From positions 53,602 through 117,601 of the forward strand of contig JAHDBN010000006.1 of the NCBI GenBank assembly GCA_020630335.1: 64,000 bases of DNA, read 5' to 3'. The stretch is from Bacteriovoracaceae bacterium (lineage in GTDB: Bacteria; Bdellovibrionota; Bacteriovoracia; Bacteriovoracales; Bacteriovoracaceae). The notes beneath the pieces are model-generated. The model did no database searches. It was not told the DNA's origin and was given only the letters and a program-made list of their open reading frames with translations. Below, one piece after another: positions 27,873 through 36,927 of this stretch. The position numbers were made by a program, and so were the translations under genes. Position 1 is the first letter of the stretch. Each line of letters opens with the position of its first letter.

Positions 27873-27895
27873 TTTCTGATCTCTCGCATGTTTTA

Positions 27896-28642
27896 TTATT
27901 CCATTATTTCCCAATCAAATCTAGTTTCCTCGAGATCTTCATACTCTTGCTCTGTAATTATTCTTCCCAAAACCAGTTTTCTTAAAATCTTATTAACCTG
28001 ACTAAAAGCATATTCGCTTAATTCTTTGTTTTTAAATGAATTACTATACTTTTTGGGACTAGGTAAAAGCATTGCCAAGAAAGCAGCTTCTCTATAATTT
28101 AGCTCTAAGGAAGGCTTGTTAAAATAAAATTTAGCTCCTTGGTCTACACCATATATAGAAGATCCAAGCTCTACCAGGTTTAAATAATTCTCCAGAATTC
28201 TTTTTTTATCTAAAAAACATTCATAAAATAAACTAAGAATTAATTCATTAATTTTTCTAAATATATTTTTATCACTTGATAGGAACAAATTTTTGATTGT
28301 TTGCTGAGTTATAGTGCTAGCACCTCTCAACTTCTTACCCTTTATAAATTTATCGCTAAAAGCATGGTAAATCTGTCTAAGATCTAGTCCTAAATGATTA
28401 TAGAAAGCCCAATCTTCACTAATTATTATAACCGTACTAACATGATCTCCTAGTTGATCTAGCGTTTTCCAATGCTTAGGCTTGGAATCATGAAAGTTCA
28501 CAACTCCTTTTGAATTTATCGAAAAATATTTATTGAAATTAAAAATAAAGCCTGAAAATATTACTAAAAAACTAATATAAATAATTAAAAATAATAAAAA
28601 CTTTTTAAGAATTCTTATAATATTCATAAGATTTAAAAGCAT
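27896..28642 (-). CDS. mtgA: Monofunctional peptidoglycan glycosyltransferase (GT51)
   Basis: A 248-residue protein with one N-terminal membrane helix (LLFLIIYISFLVIFSGFIF) and a GT51 domain. The catalytic glutamate motif is SEDWAFYNHLGLD, followed by RGASTITQQTIKNLFL and KRILENYLNLVELG, as in MtgA and class A penicillin-binding proteins. It lacks a transpeptidase domain. The enzyme polymerises glycan strands from lipid II in the periplasm. The first 38 bases overlap the end of the upstream unknown gene, and the ATG could also be five codons further in (28627). Confidence 0.9.
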   Translation of the reverse strand: MLLNLMNIIRILKKFLLFLIIYISFLVIFSGFIFNFNKYFSINSKGVVNFHDSKPKHWKTLDQLGDHVSTVIIISEDWAFYNHLGLDLRQIYHAFSDKFIKGKKLRGASTITQQTIKNLFLSSDKNIFRKINELILSLFYECFLDKKRILENYLNLVELGSSIYGVDQGAKFYFNKPSLELNYREAAFLAMLLPSPKKYSNSFKNKELSEYAFSQVNKILRKLVLGRIITEQEYEDLEETRFDWEIME

Positions 28643-29681
28643 TTCCTATAAATGAAGCTTCTGGGTTCATGCAAATTGATTGATTTCCTATAAACCTCGG
28701 GAGATTTTTCCCTAGAGATAATTCTTCTTTGCCTGAAAAACTACAGAGTATATTTCGAAACAAATTGATCTCTTCGCTTTTAATACTTTTGCTGAAATTC
28801 GGAAAAATCCTACTAACTTTTCGTTTCATTTTTTTTATTTTCTCTCCTAATTCCTCTTCATCAGCATCTCTATTGTGAATAACAATATTGACTGAAATAT
28901 TTTGAGTTTTCTTTATAGGATCAGGTTTATGAAAATCTAAAATATAATGTCCATAATCATAAGTCTGGCTTTGAGGGATAAATAAGGTTTGCGATTCATT
29001 TTTGATAACTTCATCTAGTTCTAAGTAAATGTTTAATAGTGAATACTCCTCAACCCCAGTAATAATAGCAAGCTCTTCTGAACTTAAGCATTCCTTACTT
29101 TCCGTATCTAGTAAGTCATAAAAATCTTTACGACTTTTACCCCAAAAAAGATTTTTTGTTTTTATCTCGATATGATTTGATAAAAGTAAAAGCCAAGAGT
29201 CATCTTTCTTTTTAATTGAAAGAATCGTTCCTTTTATCTGGTCTGATCTCAAATCTAGATCATCTACAACTTCATTCATATTGATGACGAGAGGTTTATC
29301 GATAAAGTATGATTCGAAAGCTAAAAGCTTATGCGGCTTAGCTCTTCCGTTAAAAGATTTAAATTCTTGATCTTTATAAAAAAGAGCCTCGTTATAAAAT
29401 CTCTCTGTACTTATTTTAGGCCAAACTGCTTCGATTTCTTTAACAACTTCATCTGATCTTACTAGCAAATGTTTTCTTTCGAATTCATGAATTTTCTTTT
29501 TAAAATTAATCTCTTCTTCTTGAATGACTAAACAACTTTCTGAGTCTTTTTTATAAATATCTCTAAGTAATAATAAGCTCGTTAATTCAGATGTTACGAA
29601 AACATTATTCTTATCTATCTTTTGTAAGTTCTCATCTAATTTAGATTCAGATTTTAAATGAAGTAATCTAGAACTCATCAT
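28605..29681 (-). CDS. Unknown cytoplasmic protein, 358 residues
   Basis: No signal peptide and no membrane helix. The N-terminus NNVFVTSELTSLLLLRDIY recalls a degenerate nucleotide-binding fold, and the end NPEASFIGNAFKSYEYY recalls the tail of FAD-dependent oxidoreductases, but the glycine motif is absent. I do not assign a function. AGGAG lies 6 bases before the second of two adjacent ATG codons (29678). Its 3' end overlaps mtgA by 38 bp and an MltD-like gene ends 6 bp upstream, so it sits in a peptidoglycan operon. Confidence 0.6.
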   Translation of the reverse strand: MMSSRLLHLKSESKLDENLQKIDKNNVFVTSELTSLLLLRDIYKKDSESCLVIQEEEINFKKKIHEFERKHLLVRSDEVVKEIEAVWPKISTERFYNEALFYKDQEFKSFNGRAKPHKLLAFESYFIDKPLVINMNEVVDDLDLRSDQIKGTILSIKKKDDSWLLLLSNHIEIKTKNLFWGKSRKDFYDLLDTESKECLSSEELAIITGVEEYSLLNIYLELDEVIKNESQTLFIPQSQTYDYGHYILDFHKPDPIKKTQNISVNIVIHNRDADEEELGEKIKKMKRKVSRIFPNFSKSIKSEEINLFRNILCSFSGKEELSLGKNLPRFIGNQSICMNPEASFIGNAFKSYEYYKNS

Positions 29682-29687
29682 AAACTC

Positions 29688-31238
29688 CTATCGAATAATA
29701 ATTTTTTGTCCTGGGTGTACTCGCCCTTTCTTAATCTGACTAAGATTACTCTTGATAAGTGTATGAATAGATACACCTGTTTTCCTCGAAATATTCCACA
29801 AGTTATCACCTTTTTTTACAGTATAAAAACTTTTAGGATTAGAAATCTTGCTTCCTTTCTTCATGGCCATCTTAATATGTTGTCTCATGGAAAGACCTTT
29901 TTTCTTTTTTCTCCAAGGATTTTTTTTCTTAATATATAAATCCTTATAAAGTCCTTTAAATCTATTATGACCACTTTTAAAAGGTAGTTTAACGACATCT
30001 CCTTTCGTGAAATGTTTATTCACGCCTGTGTCATTTAAATGAGCAAGAACTTGTCTTGGGACTTTATATTTTTTTGATAGCCATGGAATAGATGCTGATT
30101 TTTTTATATCAAGTGTTTTGTAATCACTAGCGTAAAAAGAAACACCTTCACAACAATTCATGAAAACTTGATTCATCCCTACTGGAACTCTTAATGGATA
30201 TCCATCTCTCCAATAAGGTGTTTGCCATCTTAAAAGTTCAGGGTTCCATTTTTTGAGTTCATCAAAACTAAGATTCATAGCATTAGCCAGTTGATACAAA
30301 TCTGTTTCTGCTTTTACTGGAACAATGTCATATTCCAGAGATTTCTGAAATGAAATCTCTCTTTCGAATCCAAATCGCTTTAAGTTTTTTCCAATAATTG
30401 CAAGCGCCATAATTTTAGGAACATAATCTTTTGTCTCTTGCCTTAAATATCTTCCTTTTCGAATTCCCCAAAAATCATAAGCATTATACTTTTTTAATGC
30501 CTTAGCTACTTTGCCTTCTCCTGCATTATAACCGGCCATTGCTAAAGACCAATCTCCAAATTTTTGATGAAGATCTCTAAGATACTTTGCTGCCGCTAAG
30601 CTTGCTTTAATTGGATCCATTCTCTCATCAACATACCATCCAATTTTTAATCCATACCTCTCACCAGTTCTTTTGATGAACTGCCAAGGCCCTACAGCTA
30701 ATGCCCAAGATCTAGCTGCATTCTGAAATCCTGATTCTGCAAAAGCTAAATAAATGAGGTCTCTTGGTAATCCATTCTCTGATAAAATATCACTAAGAAT
30801 AGGCGCATACCTTCCTGCTCTTTCGGCAGCTCTTTTATACCATCCCTTACCTTTTCCTTGAAAATAACTTAACCATTTTTCAACATGCTCATTAACCACA
30901 ATAGGAAAATCAAAATATGTATTATCTAAATTTAAGTGCTCTCCATTTTGTATCTCATAGTTTTGAACAGCTGCTTCCTTTGGATGAGCAGATGAACTAC
31001 CGATAATACATCCATCACAATCTGGAAGATACAGAATGTTTTCTTGCTCTTCACTACTAAGTTGTTCTTTGGTATTTGCAGAACTAACAACTCTACTCTT
31101 TTCATGTTTTTCTAAAAATTCTTTTTCTTCATCATAAATTTTAGATTTAAAACTTAGCTGTTTCTTATAACTAGAGTTTTTATTTTTCTCTATAGCTGAA
31201 CAAGAAATTAAAAGAGGTAGAATCAAAAAAATCTTCAT
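29688..31238 (-). CDS. MltD-like lytic transglycosylase lipoprotein with LysM domain
   Basis: A 516-residue lipoprotein (lipobox LISC, C13). The catalytic SLT domain (about residues 130-280) has the catalytic glutamate in LAFAESGFQ, then AVGPWQFIKRTGERYGL and SLAMAGYNAGEGKV. A region of weak repeats follows. A LysM domain ends the protein (YTVKKGDNLWNISRKTG and HPGQKIIIR). The enzyme cuts glycan strands, making 1,6-anhydro-MurNAc, in the outer periplasm. The linker region (VGMNQVF...CCEGV...) may hold a degenerate second LysM. It is first in an operon with a glycosyltransferase that builds what it cuts. Confidence 0.9.
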   Translation of the reverse strand: MKIFLILPLLISCSAIEKNKNSSYKKQLSFKSKIYDEEKEFLEKHEKSRVVSSANTKEQLSSEEQENILYLPDCDGCIIGSSSAHPKEAAVQNYEIQNGEHLNLDNTYFDFPIVVNEHVEKWLSYFQGKGKGWYKRAAERAGRYAPILSDILSENGLPRDLIYLAFAESGFQNAARSWALAVGPWQFIKRTGERYGLKIGWYVDERMDPIKASLAAAKYLRDLHQKFGDWSLAMAGYNAGEGKVAKALKKYNAYDFWGIRKGRYLRQETKDYVPKIMALAIIGKNLKRFGFEREISFQKSLEYDIVPVKAETDLYQLANAMNLSFDELKKWNPELLRWQTPYWRDGYPLRVPVGMNQVFMNCCEGVSFYASDYKTLDIKKSASIPWLSKKYKVPRQVLAHLNDTGVNKHFTKGDVVKLPFKSGHNRFKGLYKDLYIKKKNPWRKKKKGLSMRQHIKMAMKKGSKISNPKSFYTVKKGDNLWNISRKTGVSIHTLIKSNLSQIKKGRVHPGQKIIIR

Positions 31239-31412
31239 AATAAAGTTGACCTTATTTTATATGTGAGAAAATTAACTATTCATCTATGATTTCACAATTT
31301 TCATCACATTTATAGAAAGCTCACAAATTATTTGCTTACCAGGCCATACATGTGGAAAAGCTATAAAAATAATAACGCAAGGCAAGGTAATGTAAGTTTA
31401 TTTATTCTTTTT

Positions 31413-31432
31413 ATAGAATCTATAGATTCTAT
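31413..31432. promoter_or_regulatory. Perfect 20-bp palindrome upstream of the sigma-54 activator
   Basis: ATAGAATCTATAGATTCTAT reads the same on both strands. It ends 28 bases before the preferred ATG of the activator gene at 31461. The position suits an operator for a dimeric repressor, perhaps autoregulation, but the binder is unknown. Confidence 0.5.
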
Positions 31433-31460
31433 TTTCAGAATTTATTTTGTAAAAACTTTC

Positions 31461-32801
31461 ATGCTTAAGAATCCGAAATTATCCATGCTTCTAGTTGAAG
31501 ATGATCCATACTTTTCACATGAAGTAGGCAAAGAACTTAAAAACTTTGGTCACTTTGATGTAGCATCTTTTAAAGAACACGCTATAAACCTTCTAACTCA
31601 AAATCATTACGATTTAGCTTTAATAGATCTAAACTTACACGAGCAAGATCAGGCAAGCGGTCTAGAAGTTTTAAAGAAGGCCAAAAAACTTGGAATCTAC
31701 TCAATTGTTCTCAGCAATAATGAAAATGAAGAATTTACCAAAGAAGCTTATAAATTAGGTTGTGATCATTTTTTAAGAAAAAATAACTTCAAGCACTCTC
31801 TAACTCCTTACCTAAATAGTTATATCAGAAACCAAGCTCAAATAAACTGGACTGAATATTTTAGTAAAGAATTTATTACTACAGATCAAAAACTTATTAA
31901 TGGTATCAAGAATCTAGCTTCTATTGATTTATCAGAATCAAATATTTTTATTTCTGGTGAAACAGGTGTTGGAAAAACTCATTTAGCAAAACTTATTCAC
32001 AAATTAAACTATGACAATGACGCTTTTGTATCCTTTAATTGCTCTCAAATCCCAGAGGCACTTATTGAATCAGAGCTTTTTGGATATAAAAAAGGAGCAT
32101 TCTCCGGAGCAGATAAAGATAAACCCGGACTCTTAGAGCTTGCTAATCATGGGACTCTTTTTTTAGACGAAATTGCAACGATGCCTTTATACACTCAACA
32201 AAAGCTTTTAAAAGCAATAGAAGAAAAAGAGTTTTTCCCGCTTGGTGCAAAGAAAAAAGTCAAAGTTCAATTTACTCTCATCAGTGCTACTTGTGAAAAT
32301 ATTCAAGAGAAAATATTAACTAAGCAGTTTAGAAATGACTTTTATTTTAGAATCTCTGGCTTTGAAATATTTATTCCTCCTTTAAGAAAGAGACTCCATG
32401 ATATTGAAAAACAAATCATTATATTCTTATCTAAAACAGATAGAAAATTTATTTTAGAAGAAGAAGCATTTAACATTTTAAAAAATTATTCATGGCCGGG
32501 AAATTCAAGAGAGCTTAAAGCATTTATTTATAAACTATCTCTCTCAAAAACAGGTATTATCTCTCAAAATCACCCTGAGCTTGCAAAAATTAAGAATACT
32601 AGTATTCCGATTCAAGAAGATTTTTTATCTAAGAAACAAATTGATTTCATCAAAACCTATGGTTTAAAAAAGTGCTTATTAGAAGTAGAGAAAGCAGCTC
32701 TTATGAACTTTGAAAAAAAATATGATGGTAAAGTTACCGAAATCATTGAAAATCTCAAAATTTCAAATTCATCTTTTTATAGAATTCAAAAACATATCTA
32801 A
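31461..32801 (+). CDS. Sigma-54 dependent response regulator
   Basis: A 446-residue activator from the ATG at 31461. An upstream in-frame ATG at 31332 would add 43 residues that do not resemble the family and would span the palindrome. The receiver has VEDD (12-15), phosphoacceptor D56 in LALIDLNL and K107, followed by N where proline is usual. The AAA+ domain has Walker A GETGVGKT (166-173), GAFSGA (212-217, a permitted form of GAFTGA) and FLDEIAT. The C-terminal Fis-like HTH is short (LKISNSSFYRIQKHI). A consensus sigma-54 promoter begins 26 bp after its stop codon and serves two small HTH genes, which it may activate (inference). It has no strong ribosome binding site. Confidence 0.85.
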   Translation: MLKNPKLSMLLVEDDPYFSHEVGKELKNFGHFDVASFKEHAINLLTQNHYDLALIDLNLHEQDQASGLEVLKKAKKLGIYSIVLSNNENEEFTKEAYKLGCDHFLRKNNFKHSLTPYLNSYIRNQAQINWTEYFSKEFITTDQKLINGIKNLASIDLSESNIFISGETGVGKTHLAKLIHKLNYDNDAFVSFNCSQIPEALIESELFGYKKGAFSGADKDKPGLLELANHGTLFLDEIATMPLYTQQKLLKAIEEKEFFPLGAKKKVKVQFTLISATCENIQEKILTKQFRNDFYFRISGFEIFIPPLRKRLHDIEKQIIIFLSKTDRKFILEEEAFNILKNYSWPGNSRELKAFIYKLSLSKTGIISQNHPELAKIKNTSIPIQEDFLSKKQIDFIKTYGLKKCLLEVEKAALMNFEKKYDGKVTEIIENLKISNSSFYRIQKHI

Positions 32802-32826
32802 AAATTACTGAAAAGCGTTAAATACC

Positions 32827-32842
32827 TGGCACTCATTTTGCT
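32827..32842 (+). promoter_or_regulatory. Sigma-54 promoter
   Basis: TGGCAC-TCATT-TTGCT matches the -24/-12 consensus TGGCAC-N5-TTGCA with one difference. The GG and GC pairs are 32828-32829 and 32840-32841. Transcription should begin near 32852-32855 and read into the small HTH genes. Confidence 0.8.
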
Positions 32843-32871
32843 TAATACATATTCAAGCAAAGGAGGAATGA

Positions 32872-33201
32872 TTGAAAAAATCAAAACTACAACAAAGAAT
32901 TTTAAAAGACTATTACAAAACTTTTCCAAATCAACCAATAAGAGAAGTTGCAAGAACAACAAGCCTTCACCCTTCAAGAGTTTTTAGAATTCTGAATGGG
33001 CATGAGATGAAGCTTTCTGAATACGAACTTTTTGAATCTGCTATTCTTAAAAAAGAAGATGAAAAATCTCATACTGACTTTTTTCAATTATCTAGAAATT
33101 GTTTTCAAAGATTAAGCATTAATAAGATTAATAACCTCATAGAAGAAATGAGCTTTTACTTAGAAAATGAGAGCTCTCAAGAAATAGGAGTTTACGCATG
33201 A
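32872..33201 (+). CDS. Small HTH protein under sigma-54 control
   Basis: A 109-residue protein that starts with TTG, preceded by a strong AGGAGG five bases upstream. The nearby ATG at 32868 is out of frame and gives only a short peptide. Residues 20-60 form a likely helix-turn-helix (PIREVARTTSLHPSRVFRILNG), followed by HEMKLSEYELFESAI. It has no membrane segment. I recognise no named family. The stop overlaps the start of the next gene as ATGA. It is the first gene after the sigma-54 promoter, so it is induced by a sigma-54 activator, probably the one just upstream. Confidence 0.7.
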   Translation: MKKSKLQQRILKDYYKTFPNQPIREVARTTSLHPSRVFRILNGHEMKLSEYELFESAILKKEDEKSHTDFFQLSRNCFQRLSINKINNLIEEMSFYLENESSQEIGVYA

Positions 33202-33671
33202 CCCTCAATCCAACATCAAGATATATTCTTGAAAGTTTAAGTATTTCAAGTAAATCTTTAAAAGAATTATCTGAAGAAAGCTCTATACACAAGAATATTC
33301 TTTTTTTTGCTTTAGAAAACCTCAAACTTACTGATTATATCCTAGAAACAAATAACTCTTACTCTTTGAATAAATTTCAAATCCATAATATAAAAAATGA
33401 TTTATCTAATATTAGATCAAAAAGATTTGAGATTAAAAATATTTTAGATTCAGCGAAAGATAAATTTTTCGAAAAAGAAGATGCGCTTAAAATATCGAAA
33501 GTTTTCTTAACCAAAGAAGAACTTGATATTACTCAAGGATTATTTAAACAACTCACTTCTTTTTTAAATGACAAAAGCAAAAAAAGAACTACTGAAAACT
33601 TAAAAACAAAACACGTATTTTACTGGGGATCTCAGTCATATCAAGATGTCTTAACACATCTTTATCAATAA
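33198..33671 (+). CDS. Small winged-helix-like protein, partner of the HTH gene
   Basis: A 157-residue protein. The first 60 residues look like a winged helix (YILESLSISSKSLKELSEES, then ALENLKLTDYILETNNSYSLN). The C-terminal half is helical and lysine-rich, with a VFLTKEELDITQGLFKQLTSFL stretch. That arrangement is loosely like the TIGR02147/DUF4423 regulator family of Fibrobacter and Bdellovibrio, in which a similar N-terminal HTH is fused. The split into two genes is a hypothesis. It overlaps the upstream gene by four bases (ATGA) and its end overlaps the convergent psd gene by seven. Confidence 0.6.
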   Translation: MTLNPTSRYILESLSISSKSLKELSEESSIHKNILFFALENLKLTDYILETNNSYSLNKFQIHNIKNDLSNIRSKRFEIKNILDSAKDKFFEKEDALKISKVFLTKEELDITQGLFKQLTSFLNDKSKKRTTENLKTKHVFYWGSQSYQDVLTHLYQ

Positions 33672-34579
33672 CTCTCACCTACATTTTCACCAAGCCTCAC
33701 CAATACCTCTATTCCCTTAGAGGTATTTTCTTTTATATCTTGAGAAATTTTCCACTTACCTTTCTCTCCAAAGACAATCACTGTAGAGCCTCCAAATAGA
33801 AAGTATCCTTTCTCATCACCTCTATTAAAGTTTCTACTTTCATCAAAGCTCTGAACAATCTTACCAACACAAGTGGCTCCTACTTCAACAAAAGCTAGTT
33901 TACCAAAATTCTTAGTTTCTAAAACACTGACTCTTCTTTCATTTTTCTTCAATATTTTAGAATTAAATTTTAATGCCAAAGGGTTTACTGAATGCAAAGG
34001 CCCTTTAATAGTATAAGATGTTAATGTTTTTCCATCATCCGGATAATGATATCTGTGATAGTCTACAGGACAAAGTCTTGCAATCAGAGCAGGGCCATCT
34101 TGAAAATACTTACTCCAAAGTTCATCACTTAAAACATCTTTTGGAAGCCAATCAGACCCCTTTACTGGAAATGATGAATCACTCTTAAGAGAATCATATC
34201 CAAAATACCTCGCTTCAGAAAATGCTGGAAGAACTTTTTGATCTTTAGAGAAGGCCCTCTCACCTTCTACAAATTCTCTAATAAAAAAATCATTAAAACT
34301 TTTATACGAATTTTCTTTTTCTCTATTTTTATAAAAACCTTTTTTATAACTCTTCATGGGAATATTAAACTCTTTTATAAAAGAAGGAATCTTTTTTGCT
34401 GAGATAGAAAGATCTTGAGTAAAACCATAGAGATAAGAAAAAAAAGGAGCAGAAATAATTTTTTCAAGAAACTTCCCAACTGGGTGAGTATAAAAAAATC
34501 GCAGTGCGGCATCACCATAAATTTTTTCTTCCTCTATAGAAGATGTAGATCTGTTTAAATATTTAATTGCTTCGCTCAT
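33665..34579 (-). CDS. psd: Phosphatidylserine decarboxylase (proenzyme)
   Basis: A 304-residue enzyme that makes phosphatidylethanolamine. It is processed to pyruvoyl form at a G-S-T site, here FGGST (262-266, S265). RLCPVDYHRYHYPDDG holds the conserved histidines, and IKGPLHSVNPLAL with VGATCVGKIV are typical. The N-terminal 80 residues are longer and more basic than in short forms. The inner-membrane location is by family. It converges with the small HTH operon and overlaps its end by seven bases. Confidence 0.94.
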   Translation of the reverse strand: MSEAIKYLNRSTSSIEEEKIYGDAALRFFYTHPVGKFLEKIISAPFFSYLYGFTQDLSISAKKIPSFIKEFNIPMKSYKKGFYKNREKENSYKSFNDFFIREFVEGERAFSKDQKVLPAFSEARYFGYDSLKSDSSFPVKGSDWLPKDVLSDELWSKYFQDGPALIARLCPVDYHRYHYPDDGKTLTSYTIKGPLHSVNPLALKFNSKILKKNERRVSVLETKNFGKLAFVEVGATCVGKIVQSFDESRNFNRGDEKGYFLFGGSTVIVFGEKGKWKISQDIKENTSKGIEVLVRLGENVGESY

Positions 34580-34684
34580 AACCCTATTCTAGGCACTTTA
34601 CATCATTTTAACAAAGACTTTACTAAACCTCTCTAGAAGATTTATCTTAATTTTTTTAATCTATTTCATGAAAGGAGTAACGAA

Positions 34685-35767
34685 GTGAAAAACCTATTTT
34701 TATTTTTTTTAAGTCTTTTAAGTATTAATTGCTTTCCTTTATTTGGAAGCAATGATTCAAAGCATCTATTAGAAGCAGAGAAGAGAAAAATTGAAATTTA
34801 TAAAAATACAGTTTCATCTGTTGTAAATGTTTCAAACGTGACAAAGGTAAGACAAGGAAATTTATTTTTCCAAGGTGACGTTGAGGAAATGAAAACAGGT
34901 GCTGGGACAGGATTTGTCTGGGATAACCAAGGACATATTGTTACTAATTATCATGTCGTTGCTAATGAGCGAGGTAAATTCTATGTTTCTTTTGCTAATC
35001 ACAAAGATAAAATTGAAGCTAAAGTTATTGGTTTCGCCAAAAAACTTGATATTGCTGTCTTAAAAGCGAAATTTATTCCATCTGGAGTAAAACCAATAAA
35101 TCCAGGAGTTTCTAAAAATCTGCAAGTTGGCCAAATTGCAATAGCAATTGGTAATCCTTTTGAACTTGATTATTCAATGACAAGTGGAATCATCTCTGCT
35201 CTAGGTAGAAAAATTAAAGGAGTTGGTGGTGTTGATATTCATGGAATGATTCAAACTGATGCCTCTATTAATCCTGGTAACTCAGGTGGCCCTCTTTTAA
35301 ATTCCTCTGGAAAACTTATTGGGATGAATACCTTAATATATTCAAGATCTGGTTCGAGTGCTGGACTTGGCTTTGCCGTTCCTGTTGATTCTATAAGTAG
35401 AGCTGTCCCAGATATTATTAAGTATGGAAAAATGATAACCCCTGCTCTTGGTATTACGATCTTTCAAGATTCAGAACTACGTTTATTGTCACGATATGTC
35501 GATAACATAGAAGAAGGTGTTCTTGTACGTGCCGTGAGGAAGGGAAGTGGTGCAGAAGAAGCAGGGCTCAAAGGGCCTTATTCTGATTCACAAGGAAGAG
35601 TTTATATAGGTGATACTATTTTAGAATTAGAAAATACGAAAGTTAGAAACTTGAATGATCTATGGAGTGTTCTTAGAAAATTTAAAATAGGCCAAAAAGT
35701 AAAAGTTAAAATAAAAAGAAGTGATGGTTCAATTAAGACTGTAAAAGTTAGGCTTGAGCCATTGTAG
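34685..35767 (+). CDS. DegP/HtrA-like serine protease with one PDZ domain
   Basis: A 360-residue protein with GTG start (AAAGGAG seven bases before). The signal peptide ends in a lipobox-like SINC (C16), so it may be a lipoprotein. The catalytic triad is visible: H90 (TNYHVV), D122 (KKLDIAVL) and S200 (INPGNSGGPLL). One C-terminal PDZ domain covers about residues 258-355 (GVLVRAVRKGSGAEEAGLKG). DegS-like proteins also have one PDZ but lack a lipobox. It degrades or refolds periplasmic proteins. It is followed by a strong bidirectional terminator, which it shares with the convergent trypsin-like gene. Confidence 0.9.
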   Translation: MKNLFLFFLSLLSINCFPLFGSNDSKHLLEAEKRKIEIYKNTVSSVVNVSNVTKVRQGNLFFQGDVEEMKTGAGTGFVWDNQGHIVTNYHVVANERGKFYVSFANHKDKIEAKVIGFAKKLDIAVLKAKFIPSGVKPINPGVSKNLQVGQIAIAIGNPFELDYSMTSGIISALGRKIKGVGGVDIHGMIQTDASINPGNSGGPLLNSSGKLIGMNTLIYSRSGSSAGLGFAVPVDSISRAVPDIIKYGKMITPALGITIFQDSELRLLSRYVDNIEEGVLVRAVRKGSGAEEAGLKGPYSDSQGRVYIGDTILELENTKVRNLNDLWSVLRKFKIGQKVKVKIKRSDGSIKTVKVRLEPL

Positions 35768-35809
35768 AAAGGATTAAAAAACTTTCTCGATTTCTCCTCC
35801 TCAAAAAAG

Positions 35810-35838
35810 AAAAGGCGCAAATAATGCGCCTTTTTTTT
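35810..35838. terminator. Bidirectional rho-independent terminator
   Basis: AAAAGGCGCA (35810-35819) pairs with TGCGCCTTTT (35825-35834) around a five-base loop, with eight Ts on the plus strand. The minus strand carries CTTTTTT beyond the stem. It serves the HtrA-like gene (plus) and the trypsin-like gene (minus). Confidence 0.88.
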
Positions 35839-35883
35839 ATTCAATGTTGTACTTGGTTCTAAAGTTTAATCCAAGAATACATT

Positions 35884-36861
35884 TTACTTTAATTTTTTAA
35901 CTTGAGTAATTAACGTTGACTCTTCACCTAGATAACCTTGAGCATCCTCATCTTCTGGCAAATGATCTAAAGTATTTGGCTTATAACAATCACCTGCATA
36001 ATCATAATCATAATCGTCTCGACCTCTAACTAAAATTCCTTCAACTTCACCTGTGTTATCATTAATTACTGCAGATCCTGAATTTCCTCCAAATGCATCT
36101 AAGTTAGCAATGAAGTAACCTTTTTCAATTTTCATAACCTCGGCTCCAGCTGCAACTTTAGTTGGTAAACCTGATGGATGCCCTATCATTACGAGCTTCA
36201 TACCCTTCTTTAAAGTTTTATTTCCAAAAAGCCCACCTCTTGCTTTTTTTCTAAACTTCAAAGGCGTTCTTTTTTTAACCTTTCTATCTAATTCTATTAA
36301 AGCAAAATCAACACCTTTTTCCTCATCGGCAAATGGTGTTAAAGCTTCTTTGGAAACACTTTTTCCTCTTCTTAACATAATTCTATCTCTAGAAACTAAC
36401 TCTCTACTTACGATTCTTTTACAAGAATAAATATTCTTATCTACAATCTTTCTTATTTTTCCTGTTTCTGGATCAGTACTATAATCAAAGATCCATTTGT
36501 AGCTATTACAATCATCTTTATCTGTAATACAATGACCTGCCGTTACAAGTAGATTCTCTCCAACAAGAAAACCAGAACAATTTGCAAGAGTTGGTTGTTC
36601 AACGAATTTTTCATCAGCACAAACATTATCTTTTAAAATGTCTTCGCCCACGGAATACTCGTCTGTTCCAGGAATTTTTTCAAGGCTATCACCATCAACC
36701 ATTGCTGCTGTAGCACGTGCCCAATCTAAATGTTTTTGAGAAACATTTTCATGTAAATCCTTTCTATTATCATCACCATAGATAACATTTACACTCTTTG
36801 TTCCTGCATTAATTACTGTTGAAAATAAAATTGTGACTATCAATCCATCGATAAATCTCAT
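35884..36861 (-). CDS. Secreted trypsin-like serine protease
   Basis: A 325-residue protein with a signal peptide (MRFIDGLIVTILFSTVINA). The trypsin fold is clear: H110 in LLVTAGHCI, an aspartate in VDFALIELDRKV and the nucleophile in AFGGNSGSAV. The fold resembles S1 glutamyl-endopeptidase-like enzymes. The acidic block DYDYDYAGD near the C-terminus is unusual. It is probably exported to the periplasm or medium. In a predatory relative such proteases can act on prey, but that is speculation here. It converges on the HtrA-like gene. Confidence 0.85.
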   Translation of the reverse strand: MRFIDGLIVTILFSTVINAGTKSVNVIYGDDNRKDLHENVSQKHLDWARATAAMVDGDSLEKIPGTDEYSVGEDILKDNVCADEKFVEQPTLANCSGFLVGENLLVTAGHCITDKDDCNSYKWIFDYSTDPETGKIRKIVDKNIYSCKRIVSRELVSRDRIMLRRGKSVSKEALTPFADEEKGVDFALIELDRKVKKRTPLKFRKKARGGLFGNKTLKKGMKLVMIGHPSGLPTKVAAGAEVMKIEKGYFIANLDAFGGNSGSAVINDNTGEVEGILVRGRDDYDYDYAGDCYKPNTLDHLPEDEDAQGYLGEESTLITQVKKLK

Positions 36862-36927
36862 TAGAACTCCTTTCTAATTGTTCTAATGATTATCTCATGA
36901 ATTTAATTTTTCGATACTAAAAGCTTC

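Noticed and set aside
27394..27879. 161-codon plus-strand open frame within the LptF/G gene
   Set aside because: It is antisense to a well-supported permease and is explained by low stop density opposite membrane-helix codons.
31332..31460. Upstream in-frame extension of the sigma-54 activator
   Set aside because: The 43 added residues do not resemble receiver domains and would span the 20-bp palindrome; the ATG at 31461 fits the family start.
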